NCBI GenBank assembly: GCA_028554755.1
Contig: JAPTOF010000007.1
Coordinates: forward strand, 4,310,001 to 4,374,000
DNA: 64,000 nucleotides
Direction: 5' to 3'
DNA from: Cordia subcordata
Lineage: Eukaryota > Streptophyta > Magnoliopsida > Boraginales > Cordiaceae
Below the pieces are notes generated by a model. That model ran no database searches. It worked only from the letters and a program-made list of their open reading frames with translations, and was not told where the DNA came from. A program made the position numbers and the translations under genes. The first letter of the stretch is position 1. Each line of letters opens with the position of its first letter. Below are positions 11,792-21,837 of this stretch, one piece after another.

Positions 11792-12380
11792 TTGTTAATC
11801 TTCTTAAAGGAGATAATCTTATTGGTTGCAAATGGGTCTTCAAGACCAAGAAAGATCCCCCTAGAGAAGATTGAGAGGCCAAATGTGACATTAGTTACAA
11901 AAGGTTTTACCCAAAGAAAATGTATAGATTACAATGAAATCTTTTTCACATGTTTCTATAAAATATTCTTTGGGATATTAATGACTCTTATGGATGTGAA
12001 AATAGTTTTCCTCAATAGTGATATATATGTATAAGTTTACATGAAATAGCCCGAGGGTTACGATTACTGGGAAAGATAATATGGCTTGTAGACTTAGAAA
12101 ATCCATTTATGGTTTTGAATCAGGCCCCAAGGTAATGAATATTTAAAGTTTGATGAAATGGTAACTTCTTGTTATTTTGAGGAAAATAGAGTTGATCCAT
12201 GTATATACTTCAAGATTAGTGGGAGTAAATTTGTCTTCCTAATATTGCATGTTGATGATATTTTGCTGGTTATATATGACTTGGGTATGTTCTATGAGAC
12301 TAAACAATATTTACATAAGGCTTTCGATATGAAAGATCTCAAGGATACTTCTTTTGTTCTTGGTACTAAGTTTTGTTGAA
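11792..12380 (+). pseudogene. Copia reverse transcriptase, broken
   Basis: Two pieces of the Copia polymerase are readable. The first (11792-12034) contains KIERPNVTLVTKGFTQRK then DYNE, followed by MDVK and FLNSD, the usual N-terminal palm motifs. The second (12158-12379) contains HVDDILL in place of the canonical YVDDML/I catalytic loop, then FDMKDLK. They are in different frames with a stop after FLNSDIYV, so no active enzyme is encoded. Further downstream, around 12820-12865, LAGGAMSWKSAKQ marks the RNase H domain. Confidence 0.88.
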
Positions 12381-13968
12381 ATAGGTCTCTTTGAATTTTT
12401 GAATCTTTTACGAAAATCTTACATTGATTGAGTTTTCAGAACCTTTTTGGTGTGAAGGATTATAAGTCTTGTGTGCATTTGTTGTAAAAGGTGATCGACT
12501 CAAATTGAAGCAATATCCTTAAAATGATATAGAGATGGATTTTATAAAAGATATACCTTGTGCTAGTGTTGTTGAGATCCTGTTGTATGATCTAGTATGC
12601 ACTACACTTGATTTCGCTTTTGCAGTAAGAGTTTTGGTTGATAATAAATCCTAGAATGGATTGTTGCATTGTTGCTAATTAGGTAATAAAATACCTACAA
12701 AAGACCAAAAATTATACGCTTGTTTGCTATAAAATAGATTATCTAAAATTGGTTGGATATTCTACTTTTGACTATGTTGGATGCTCAGATGATTGAAAAT
12801 TTACTTTTGGATATATCTTTGTGTTAGCTGGAGGGGCCATGTCTTGGAAAAGTGCAAAATAACAGCTTAAAGTCTCTTCAACTATGTGAATTTGTGGCTT
12901 GCTATGATGCCTCATCTCCTGTTATATGTTTTAAGAACATGATATCTAGTTTCGAGAATTATAAATTCTGTTACTAGATCTATTAAGATCTATTGTTATA
13001 ATAAAGTTGTTGTTCTATTATCAAAGAATAATAAGAAAAGTAAGGCTTGGAAGCTTATAAATATCAAGTTCTTGGTAGTCAGAGACTGTGTAAAAAATGA
13101 TGGCATTCATATAGAACGAATTGCTAGTGATGATGTATTAATTGACTCCTTGTCCAAGGGTCTTTGACTTATGATTTTTGTGAAACATGTTAAGAATATG
13201 AGTATTTTACAATCTTTTGATGCTATTGTCTAGTGGGAGCCTTATATCATCATGTACTATTGGATGTTTCCATTTTTTATGTTTTGCTTTGCACATTAGT
13301 GTATTCGTACAATAGCATGTTGTTTTATGGTTTACAACATAATTATATATTGTGATTACTCATATTCATGTTTTGTTGATGATCTTATGTTTGGTGTTCA
13401 TTGTGATAAGATCCCCTATTGAGTTTAATATCTCCATAAGAACACATTTTGATTGGAGATATGTATTCTTACCTCTGGCATGTTGATCGCTATTTTGTGA
13501 TGTTAAGAATAATCTATCCTCTGGCCTGTTGAATGTCATTTTGTGAGGATATGTGTTCTTTCCTCTAGCATATTAAACGCTATGTTGTGAGGATAAGAAT
13601 AATAGATTTCTCTTGCTTTAAATGTCGATATTGGAGAAATCACGTGGAGGAATGACAAAGAAATAGCACATTTTGATCACATATTGATGCTAGTTTTGTT
13701 GCTACACTGTCTTATGTTTGGTCCATGACGATAAGGTTGGATGACATTTGTGACCATGGAAAGTCTTGTGTCAATATGGAACACTATGACTGCCATGATT
13801 CGATGTTTGACAATCTTGTTGGTCCGGATATGCGCTCGAGGTGTAATCTTGTGAATCAGAATATTTTAAAATTGTGGTCACATTCTGTTTCCTATTCAGC
13901 CTAATAAATATTTTTCTTAAAAATTTTTGAAAATAAATAAAACAATTAACGTTGCCCAAGTAGGAGAT

Positions 13969-14401
13969 TGTTAGAAAATTTCTCTTTAAAGTGAGCTACC
14001 GTTAATTATTTTTGATTTCATAAAATAGGCGGAATATCTGATTCACAAGTTGGGCTTTGTACTCATATTGGTTTTAGCCCATCTCATAAATTCATACGGT
14101 TCTTTTGTGCGTAGGCCCATATATTCTGATAAATCTTTCTATGGGTAAGATTGTCAGAATTTATTATAAATAGGACTATATACCCTCTCCTACTCTTAAT
14201 ATAACAATTGTTCCCATAAGCATTTGTTAATATTGAGTAGAGTAGCGAAAGAAAGATCAAAGCCTAGACTGGATGACAGTTATTTTTTCAACAATAATTC
14301 TTTAAAAATAATGGTTCAAACAGATACATGCTTTCGTTATTAATTATATTTTTTAATTTTATATTGTAAATTCATGTATATGATCCTATATTGCGCTTAC
14401 A
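13969..14401 (+). repeat. Right LTR of the Copia element
   Basis: The 433-bp partner of the left LTR, preceded by the purine tract AAGTAGGAGA and followed by GATCT, the likely changed copy of the target duplication GTTCT. Confidence 0.92.
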
Positions 14402-16500
14402 GATCTTTGTTCTATTAGCCACCATTTATGTCTCTTTGTTAAATATATCTAATGATGCCAAAGTGGTTCTTTGTTCCCAAAAAAAAAAAAAATGCTAAAG
14501 TGGTTCTCAAAAAAATCTAACTTCAAATAAAGTCTAAAATGGATCAACTCCAAGCTCAATCTCTCTTGCTTTTAGGGAAAGCCAAGCAAAGCGAGAAATC
14601 CTTTTTGATTGGTATACAATAATCCAACTTTACGCCTCTCCAACCAAGAAAAAAGATTTCCTTTTATCTTCAAATTTGGTGGTAGTATTACTTATATGAG
14701 TAGTGATTTAACTTTTTTGCCTAGGAGACACTCACCTTCACCCTGAAGGCAAACTAGAAAAGTTAAAATGTGACCAATGTTAGGCTCTTTGCTGCTTTTT
14801 CGTACACATGAAGCAGTTTAAACTTTCCACATTTCTTTATGGAGTGGAAGCACATTATTTTATTGGGTGAATGTCTAAGTTTTTTCTTGAATTTTGACTT
14901 ATAAATCCTAAAATTTCGTATGAGATTTTAGTTTTACTCATTCTTTCATTATATAGAATCTTCTCAACTTTTTATTAAGGGAATCTTTATTCTTTTTATT
15001 TTTAAGAGTAACAAAATAGAGATGAATAAAAACAAAATAATTCAATTAAATTATCTAATAAAAAGTGTGCAATCAATTAAAAGTACAAAAATTTTTAATA
15101 TATGAAGAAAATGTTTAGAAAAACTTATCATAAAAAATTCTCATTATACACGATATTTAAAAAAAATATTAAATTCACTTTAAAATCTATCTTTCTTATA
15201 CAACACATCTACCTATCAAATTGAATCTAATTTCTTTTTTCCCAACAATATATGTATATGTGTGTGTATATATATACACATACACGTTTTGAAAAACATA
15301 TAAATCAAAAAATTAGTCAATAAATAAATAGAGAGATAAAAATGCTCTTCAACATAAAATATTATTTAGAAAAACTTGATAACATGAGAGGGAATAGATG
15401 AAATTAAACTTTTATGGAGGAAAATTTTCATGGAAAATTTTTATATTTAAGCTAAAATATATGGAGAAACAAGAATAAAGCCCCAAAGGAAAAAAGAATC
15501 CACCGACAAAACGTAGCAAAACAACACGAAGAAAAGAATAGAATTTCCTGCCTGTGAATTATATGATTCCCCTTCTTTTTTTTTTTTTCTTTTTCTTCAG
15601 AAAACAAGTACTTGTATTCTTTTACCATGAAACGTGTCACACATTTTTTTCTCTCTAGTTTTCACCATGAAACGTGTCACCCATTTCTTTCCATCATCAT
15701 TTTCTTCGCATTTTGGGTTATGAGGTGATTCAAATCAGCGATATCTCACATCTTCCAAGTTAACAACTCGCTTGAGGTTTTGTTAATACCATTTAATATG
15801 TTCTCTAATCATATCCTAGAGCATATAATCAAATTGTATACAAGTCGATATTGTACTAACATTCCATATTGGCCCTTCTAAATATTAGAGTCAAAATAAA
15901 CCAAGCTTGAGATCGTAGAATCTCGAAACGTCTACAATTAAAATCATTGAATCTTTGAGAAAGCCAACGATCTCTTTTCTTAGAAAGGTACTAACAGTAC
16001 TAAGGCAATTCACCTTTAGACTATGAAGTATTTTTCTGGGTGCATTGTTGATCCTTTCTTGCTCTTGTGAAAGGAGGTAAAGCATATGGTTAAGCTTTGG
16101 ATCATGTTCGAGAAAAATTTGAAAATCTCTTTTGATTATGGTGCTATATATTCTTTTCTCGTTTCAACTAAACGCCTCATTGACCTCTCATCCTGCCTCA
16201 ATTATATGACATTCAAACAGAATATGCCCATAATAGTGATTACTTAAAAATTTTTGAATTTGACATTGGTTAGCATTGTCGCATCAAAAAATCAAGAATA
16301 AATTAATACACACGTGTTATGAAAAGATTCACACCACAAAAAGTAATCTCCATGTGTGCGTAATGTTACGTCAAATACGTGCATAGACACGAAACATCTT
16401 AGATGCGCATACAATTAGAAACAAATATAGTATGGAGGCTCAATGAATTTAGAGGCCTAAAATAAAAATTTTAGATGAGAGCTTCTATATATTTTATTTA
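14402..16500. other. Intergenic, AT-rich; short direct repeat
   Basis: No gene is recognised. It contains a poly-A tract near 14479-14492, a small palindromic TG/TA microsatellite near 15250-15286, and a 17-bp direct repeat ACCATGAAACGTGTCAC at 15624-15640 and 15664-15680 (40-bp period). The last contains ACGTGTC, a G-box/ABRE-like core, but no gene start is evident nearby. Confidence 0.4.
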
Positions 16501-17455
16501 AAATTTATTTATTTTTATTTTTTAGGATGCAAAGTTACTAATTAAATTTTATAATCAAGTTATTCTGATATTTCTTTCTCAATTGACATTATAATTATCC
16601 CATTTAATCTTTCTTGAGACATTGTTCATCTAAGGTACGTTTTTATCAATTTTAACTTAGAAAAATGTCTTTCTGCTGAGGCAAAAATTATTGAAATCGT
16701 TAACATTGTTCTATAAGTAATATATGCATGTGGAAAAGAATCAAGTCTTTTTATATGATTGAGTATATCAAGTGGAGTATTATCTTTTATTTGTACAATT
16801 TCTTTTAAAACTTTTAATTCTAAAAGTAAATTTAAACCATCAATGTTTGAGTAACTATTACGTTTTAGAGAACATTCAAGATTAAGGTAGAGATTTTAGT
16901 TTTTTACCACTAAATAGCACCTGGCAATGAAATTTTGGTTGTGAAACAATTACTTCTGGTAAATCCTCCAACAAACATCGTGTTCATGCTCAACAAGAAA
17001 AAGCAAAATGATTGAGATAAGTGATAAACAAAAAAATACACATGATAGAAAATAATGAATTTAAAAAACTCAATGCAATTATTTAAAAATGAGCTAACTG
17101 TTGATGATAGATTCATAATTAGAGAAAAAGTAGGAACTTAATGCGGAAAAACTAACCATTATAATGGAGGCATAATGGGAGAAAAAGTAGGGATTATGGA
17201 GAATTAGTAGGGATAGATTTTTATTTGACCAATTAGTGAGCGATGAGATTTATTAAAACTGTTCATTGGTGGGGCTTTTTTTATTGTTATTTTTTTTGTT
17301 AAAAAAGTAAATCATTTACTTTTTAACTAAAATAAGATAACTTTATTTTTTAATATAAATTATAAATATAATTTTAAAATTGGGGGCCTAATATTTTTGA
17401 AGGCCTAAAGCCCTTACTTTACTTATTTTACCCTTAGCTTGAATCGCCCCTAAAA
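16500..17455 (-). mobile_element. hAT transposon remnant (TTF/ZMYM-type transposase end)
   Basis: Read on the minus strand, about 16820-16530 translates to the C-terminal dimerisation region of hAT transposases of the TTF-zinc-finger kind: YRTMLTISIIFASAERHFSK, then KLIKTYLR, stop, TMSQERLNG. One in-frame stop and further decay show it is dead. The right edge near 17455 (minus strand GGGGCGATTCAAGCTAAGGG) looks like the end seen in this group. No clear opposite end or target duplication was found, so the borders are approximate. Confidence 0.7.
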
Positions 17456-17739
17456 CTTAGTGCCCTGACCCTAATTCTTTCAAAAAAAAAAAAAAAGAAA
17501 AAGAAATCACGTGAATTTTAAGTTAAAAAATCAATAGCATCCATAAAAATATACTATACAATGTGTACCTAGAATTTTTTTTTGGGGCTAGAAAACGAGT
17601 TCTTAAATTGATATTAATCACAAAAAGCATTCACATCAGAGATGGCAATAAAAAATACAAGTCATTCCAGAAGAGCTCCTTATTTCTTTTGTTACTTGTG
17701 TTTGTTGACTGTTGTCGTCACACCCTAGACGAATCCTAT

Positions 17740-17956
17740 GGTTTGAATTGATTTTTGCAAGAAATATTTTTTAAAAAAAATTGTAAAAGATTTTTTTTCC
17801 AGAATCTAAAACTTTACGAAAAAAGATAAAATTTGGATTTTTTAAAACAGCTTTAACTTTTTCTTAAAACAAAACAAAATACTTCAATGCAAAAAATTTA
17901 CATTTTTTTTCCAAAAAGTTATTTTTTATAAAAATAAAATCAATTCAAACGAAACC
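17740..17956. mobile_element. Foldback MITE
   Basis: The left edge GGTTTGAATTGATTTTT is mirrored at the right edge by AAATCAATTCAAACGAAACC. The interior is nearly pure A/T runs. CCTA is found just outside the left edge and at the right edge, but this is too short to call a target duplication. Confidence 0.5.
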
Positions 17957-18394
17957 TACATTGGAATATAGGGTTGAATTTCAGAGATAGACTTTGACAT
18001 TGAGAAACGGGTAATCCGGGGTTTGACAGTGGAAAGTCAATTGAAAAAGAAAAAATATATGTTGCTAATGATAGAGAAAGAGATTCAATTACCCACTCTT
18101 TGGTTGTGATCATGGAGTATTTATAGACTATTTATACTCGTTATTGGAGGCAGTGATCTAACTAATTTTGTGTAAATAACATGTTATCCCTTATAATTTG
18201 TTTAATTAATTAATTACCTTCTTTATTTTAAAGTTTACCTTAATGTTTTTCGTCCAACTTAGCTATTATGCATTATACTGCCTTATTTTGTGTCTAAGGA
18301 TGTAAATATTTGCAACGTGCTACAGATTTTTTTTCAAAAAATGCTCCTGTTTTTAACTAACAATGTTAAGATAATAACAAAGAAAAGATATGAT

Positions 18395-19140
18395 TGAAAC
18401 AAATCTGGATAATTATTGCTAATATAAACAATAAGGGTTGGAGGTGGCAAAGGAGTGCTTCTGCTGTAGAGTGTCGAAGGAAAGGCTATAGTGTGGATTG
18501 GTTTCAGTTGGTGTGGGGAGTACCTGTTGTGCCCAAATATGCATCCTGCTTTTGGCTTGCAATCTTGGAGAGACTTTCTAGTAACCAACGACTACTCAAC
18601 TACAATTAGGGGTTGCAAGTTCAGGGGCATCGTGAGTTTTGCCACATAGCCACGAAAATTCGAGACCACCTTTTTTTCGAGTGCTCTTTCAACTAGCGTA
18701 TATGGAGAATGTATTGAAGAAGGCTAAAGCTGACGTTAACAGTATGAAACGGGGGCATACCATGAGAATATTTAGCAAGATTGGGAAGAAAACTTGTTTC
18801 AAGTCTCAGCTGTTGAAACTCCTACTCAATTCAAGCATGTATCACTTATGGAAGGAAAGAAATTCGAGACTACATCAGCTGGGAGCATGTATGTAGGACC
18901 AGATTTTGGAGAAGATATAGGCAGATGTAAGGCACAAGCTTCTTGCAAGGAAATTTTTTTGTGATTTTGGAAACAACAAAGAACTTTGTAATATTTGGAA
19001 CATCACTCCCTTACTTGGTTAGGTTTCAAGCTGTAACTCCCTTGTGAATCTTTTATAAAGGAATTCTTGAGAAATGAGAAATGAAATAATTACTTGCTTG
19101 CTTACCCCAAAAAAAAAAAGAAAGAAAGAAAGAAAGAAAA
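18395..19140 (+). mobile_element. 5'-truncated LINE (L1-type) 3' end with poly-A tail
   Basis: The sequence encodes pieces of the zinc-binding region found at the C-terminus of plant LINE reverse transcriptases: WFQLVWGVPVVPKYASCFWL, ILERLSSNQRLLNY, then CH...DHLFFECSF and YHLWKERNSRLHQ, with stops and frame changes between them. It ends in a long A-rich tail with (AAAG)n at 19108-19140. There is no reverse transcriptase core, so it is a dead-on-arrival copy. Confidence 0.8.
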
Positions 19141-19322
19141 TAATTGATTGAATTACTTTTTGAAAACTATGTGGTAAGTTTTAAAAATAAAAGATTATCA
19201 GTTAATTAAACAAAGCAAAAGAAAGGGTAATGTGCTATCTTTTAAAAATTATAAAGATGTAACGTGATAAGTTTTGAAATATTGCAAATGATGAAGGGTT
19301 AAGATGCATTATACCAGACCAA

Positions 19323-19548
19323 GGGTTATTTTGGATTGACTTTTTCTAAAAATACTTTTTAACAGCTTTTAAGAAAGTGTTTTTTTTTAATTAAAAATTT
19401 TGGCTTCTGAAAAAAGTTACAACTTTTTTTTGTATTTCATCTTTTTTGAACATCAAGCTAAAAAGTTATTGTACAAACAATATAGTTTTTTTAGGAAAAA
19501 AAAGACAAATACTTTTTTCTGAAATAGAAAAATCAATCTAAACAGACC
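19323..19548. mobile_element. Foldback MITE, GGATTGACTTTTT family
   Basis: The left end reads GGGTTATTTTGGATTGAC and the right end, reverse-complemented, GGTCTGTTTAGATTGAT. The same end type occurs at 44456-44677 and at 52656, so this is a small repeated family. No target duplication is clear at this copy. Confidence 0.55.
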
Positions 19549-19645
19549 TTAATTTCGCATAATATAACATAACTTTTTATTAGTCGTTGCACGTCAAAGA
19601 TAGGTGGCGTGTTTCATTAATGGGAACAATATCCTCATGGAATTA

Positions 19646-19885
19646 GGATTCTCTTACAACAATTGTTCCCTCATATGATATGAGAAAATTTTAAAAATTC
19701 ATGTTTATATTAAGTATATCATCTTAATTATTCATAAAATTTAAATATGAAAAAATAATTGTTTAAAAATAATTTTTTGGCCTCTCCCCTGACCTACTTT
19801 TTTTTTTTTTAATTTGAATTTTATGACTAATTAAGATGATATTATACATACATAAATGATTAAGATTTCTCTCTCTTGTAGCAAT
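19646..19885. mobile_element. Inverted-repeat (MITE-like) sequence
   Basis: The arm at about 19711-19748 (ATATCATCTTAATTATTCAT) is mirrored at about 19806-19847 (ATGACTAATTAAGATGAT). Weaker outer similarity extends to TCTCTTACAACAATT on the left and CTCTTGTAGC on the right. Borders are approximate. Confidence 0.45.
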
Positions 19886-19899
19886 ATCATAGAACTAAT

Positions 19900-21030
19900 A
19901 TGATACAAAACAATCCTCCCTATGTTTTCGATGTCGAAACGATGGTGTTGGACTCGAAATGTGCACAAAGCCTCTTAGCGCAAGGGTCATGCAAAGATAT
20001 TGCCTAGACCCATAACCTATTTTTGTCTTCGATTCTATTTGGCTAACTATGAGATTTTAGGTATTGAGCATACAATTTTCAGCAATAGAAGTTTAGCTAA
20101 AAATACTATTAAATAAAAATTTTTAATTGTTTATTAAACTTTCAGTTATTTTAAGAATAATATTAGATTTTCGAAGATATTAAGTAGTATTTTTGATATC
20201 AAATGAAAAAAGCAATGTTTAACATGCTTTTTAAAAGCCTTTTCGAAAAGCTCCACTTTGAAATTTCTAATTTTTTTAGTTTCAGCTTTTATGTAAAATC
20301 TTTCTAAAAAAATTGATCAAATAAATTAGTTTTAGCTTTGACAGAAAGTACTTTTAATAACCTAAGAGTTAGGCCAAATACTCATCTGTCATCTGGCATT
20401 CGCGGTGCCTATGTCACGTATGCCCTTCCATTGGCTGTTATTTCTGTTCCCAATAATAAAAATTTTAGGATTAATGACTCATTACTTTTTTAACAATGAG
20501 GTCCTTTAGTTTTACAATCGACAAATTATTCTTTCTTTACAATTTGTAGCATTGTTATTCTTTAAGTATAAAATAATCAAAAAGAATTAATGATTTGGAC
20601 ACATAACAAGCATATGAATAAATGATCTAAGAACATATAGTCGGGTTGGGCAAGTTTAAAATCGAAAAAACATATATGCTGATTCTTTTTGTGTCTAAAT
20701 TATTATTTTCTTTGATAAATTTTAGTCGGAAAATTAATGATATCAAAAATTAAAAAATAATAAACCAATTTATTTTTTAAAGCATAAAAAACTTAATTAC
20801 CAAAAAAGTTAAAAACAAGAGACTCAATAAATTATTTAATTTACCCAAAATTTTATATATCCTCGATGGCATAAAAATTTGCCACTGTTAGTCTTTTTTT
20901 TTCCTACGTCGAGGAAGATTATAGGCTGATTACAGCATTCGTCTCATGAGAATTGACCCTAAAATTACTTACTTATATTAAAAGTAAAAAACTTACCATT
21001 TGACTATTATTAACTTTGTAATCTTTTACT
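19900..21030. other. AT-rich upstream intergenic DNA
   Basis: No gene or classifiable element seen. The stretch leads into the promoter of the arabinogalactan-like gene. Confidence 0.35.
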
Positions 21031-21039
21031 AGATCTTAC

Positions 21040-21049
21040 TATATATTTA
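21040..21049 (+). promoter_or_regulatory. TATA box of the arabinogalactan-like gene
   Basis: TATATATTTA lies 276 bases before the chosen ATG. It is followed by a long pyrimidine-rich leader (21090-21230), common in plant 5' leaders. Confidence 0.55.
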
Positions 21050-21324
21050 TCCCAACGCTAACGCCGCCCTTTCTTCCAACAGTCTCCCACGTCCCAAACC
21101 CCACCCCCCCTACCCCCCAGTTGTGTCTCCCACTAAGTACTTCCCACCCACGCCTTCTTCCATTTTCTCTCTCTCCATTCTCAGAACCTTCACTAATCTC
21201 TCTCGGCATTATCAACTAATCTCTCCATTAATCATCAAACTTCTCAGATCTCTACATAAACTACGAAACCCTACAATCTCACGCTTTTTCTACATTGTTT
21301 CTCATTCGCATTTCCCCCAGCAAA

Positions 21325-21837
21325 ATGACGAAACTACCCCTGATCCTCTTCTCCTTCGCTTTCCTCTTCGCATTAGTCCGCGCAGATCCGCCGGCCGTTT
21401 CCCCTTCTCCGGCGCCCGAAGTCGGCTCCGACACCGTCTCCCCACCCCCATCCGAACTTCCTCCTTCTCTTGCGCCGTCTCCGTTTCCGTCTCCAATGAG
21501 TTCTCCGCCGTCTCCTCCGGCGTCAGATCTTCCACCGGAGACATCTCCCGCCCCTTCTCCGGCCAATGGTGATATACAGAAGTCTCCGTCTGGATCTTCT
21601 GCTCCGGCTCCGGCTCCGGTGGTTTCGGTTGCGTCGGACATTAGTAGAGAGAGCAGCGCCGACTTGGTATCGACGGAATCTTCTGGTGGATTGAAAGGCG
21701 GGCAGAAGGCGGGCATTGCGATCGGAGTCATCGCCGGAGTTTGCGTCGTAGGGCTCGGGGCTTTGGTCTACAAGAAGCGGCAGCAGAACATCCGGCGAGC
21801 GGAGTTCGGGTACGCTGCGAGGAGAGAGATTCTCTGA
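21325..21837 (+). CDS. Arabinogalactan-like type I membrane protein
   Basis: A 170-aa single-exon protein. Residues 1-20 are a signal peptide ending RA|DP. Residues 21-100 are rich in SP, AP, TP and PPP/PPS motifs (for example SPSPAPE and SAPAPAPVV), where hydroxyproline O-glycosylation with arabinogalactan and short arabinosides is expected. Residues 100-125 are Ser-rich; 127-149 are a Gly/Ala/Val membrane span (AGIAIGVIAGVCVVGLGALV) followed by YKKRQQNIRR and a 20-residue tail. A true span plus basic tail, instead of a short cleavable C-terminus, argues against GPI anchoring and for a transmembrane cell-wall/plasma-membrane linker. An in-frame ATG 30 bases upstream (21295) would put non-hydrophobic residues before the signal peptide, so 21325 is preferred. 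The local G+C is far above the flanks. Long frames on the other strand are artefacts of this composition. Confidence 0.88.
   Translation: MTKLPLILFSFAFLFALVRADPPAVSPSPAPEVGSDTVSPPPSELPPSLAPSPFPSPMSSPPSPPASDLPPETSPAPSPANGDIQKSPSGSSAPAPAPVVSVASDISRESSADLVSTESSGGLKGGQKAGIAIGVIAGVCVVGLGALVYKKRQQNIRRAEFGYAARREIL

Larger units (their letters stand above)
7473..14401 (+). mobile_element. Degraded Ty1/Copia LTR retrotransposon, about 6.9 kb
   Basis: Two LTRs of 431 and 433 bp (7473-7903 and 13969-14401) begin TGTT and end CTTACA. A primer-binding site complementary to the 3' end of initiator-Met tRNA follows the left LTR, and a purine tract AAGTAGGAGA precedes the right LTR. The flanking 5-mers are GTTCT (7468-7472) and GATCT (14402-14406), a target duplication with one change. 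Inside, in order, are traces of a gag zinc knuckle (near 10220-10260), integrase (about 10900-11500), reverse transcriptase (11790-12380) and RNase H (about 12780-12900). Integrase before reverse transcriptase is the Copia order. All frames are broken by stops and frameshifts, and the LTRs differ at many positions, so it is an old, inactive copy. Confidence 0.93.
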
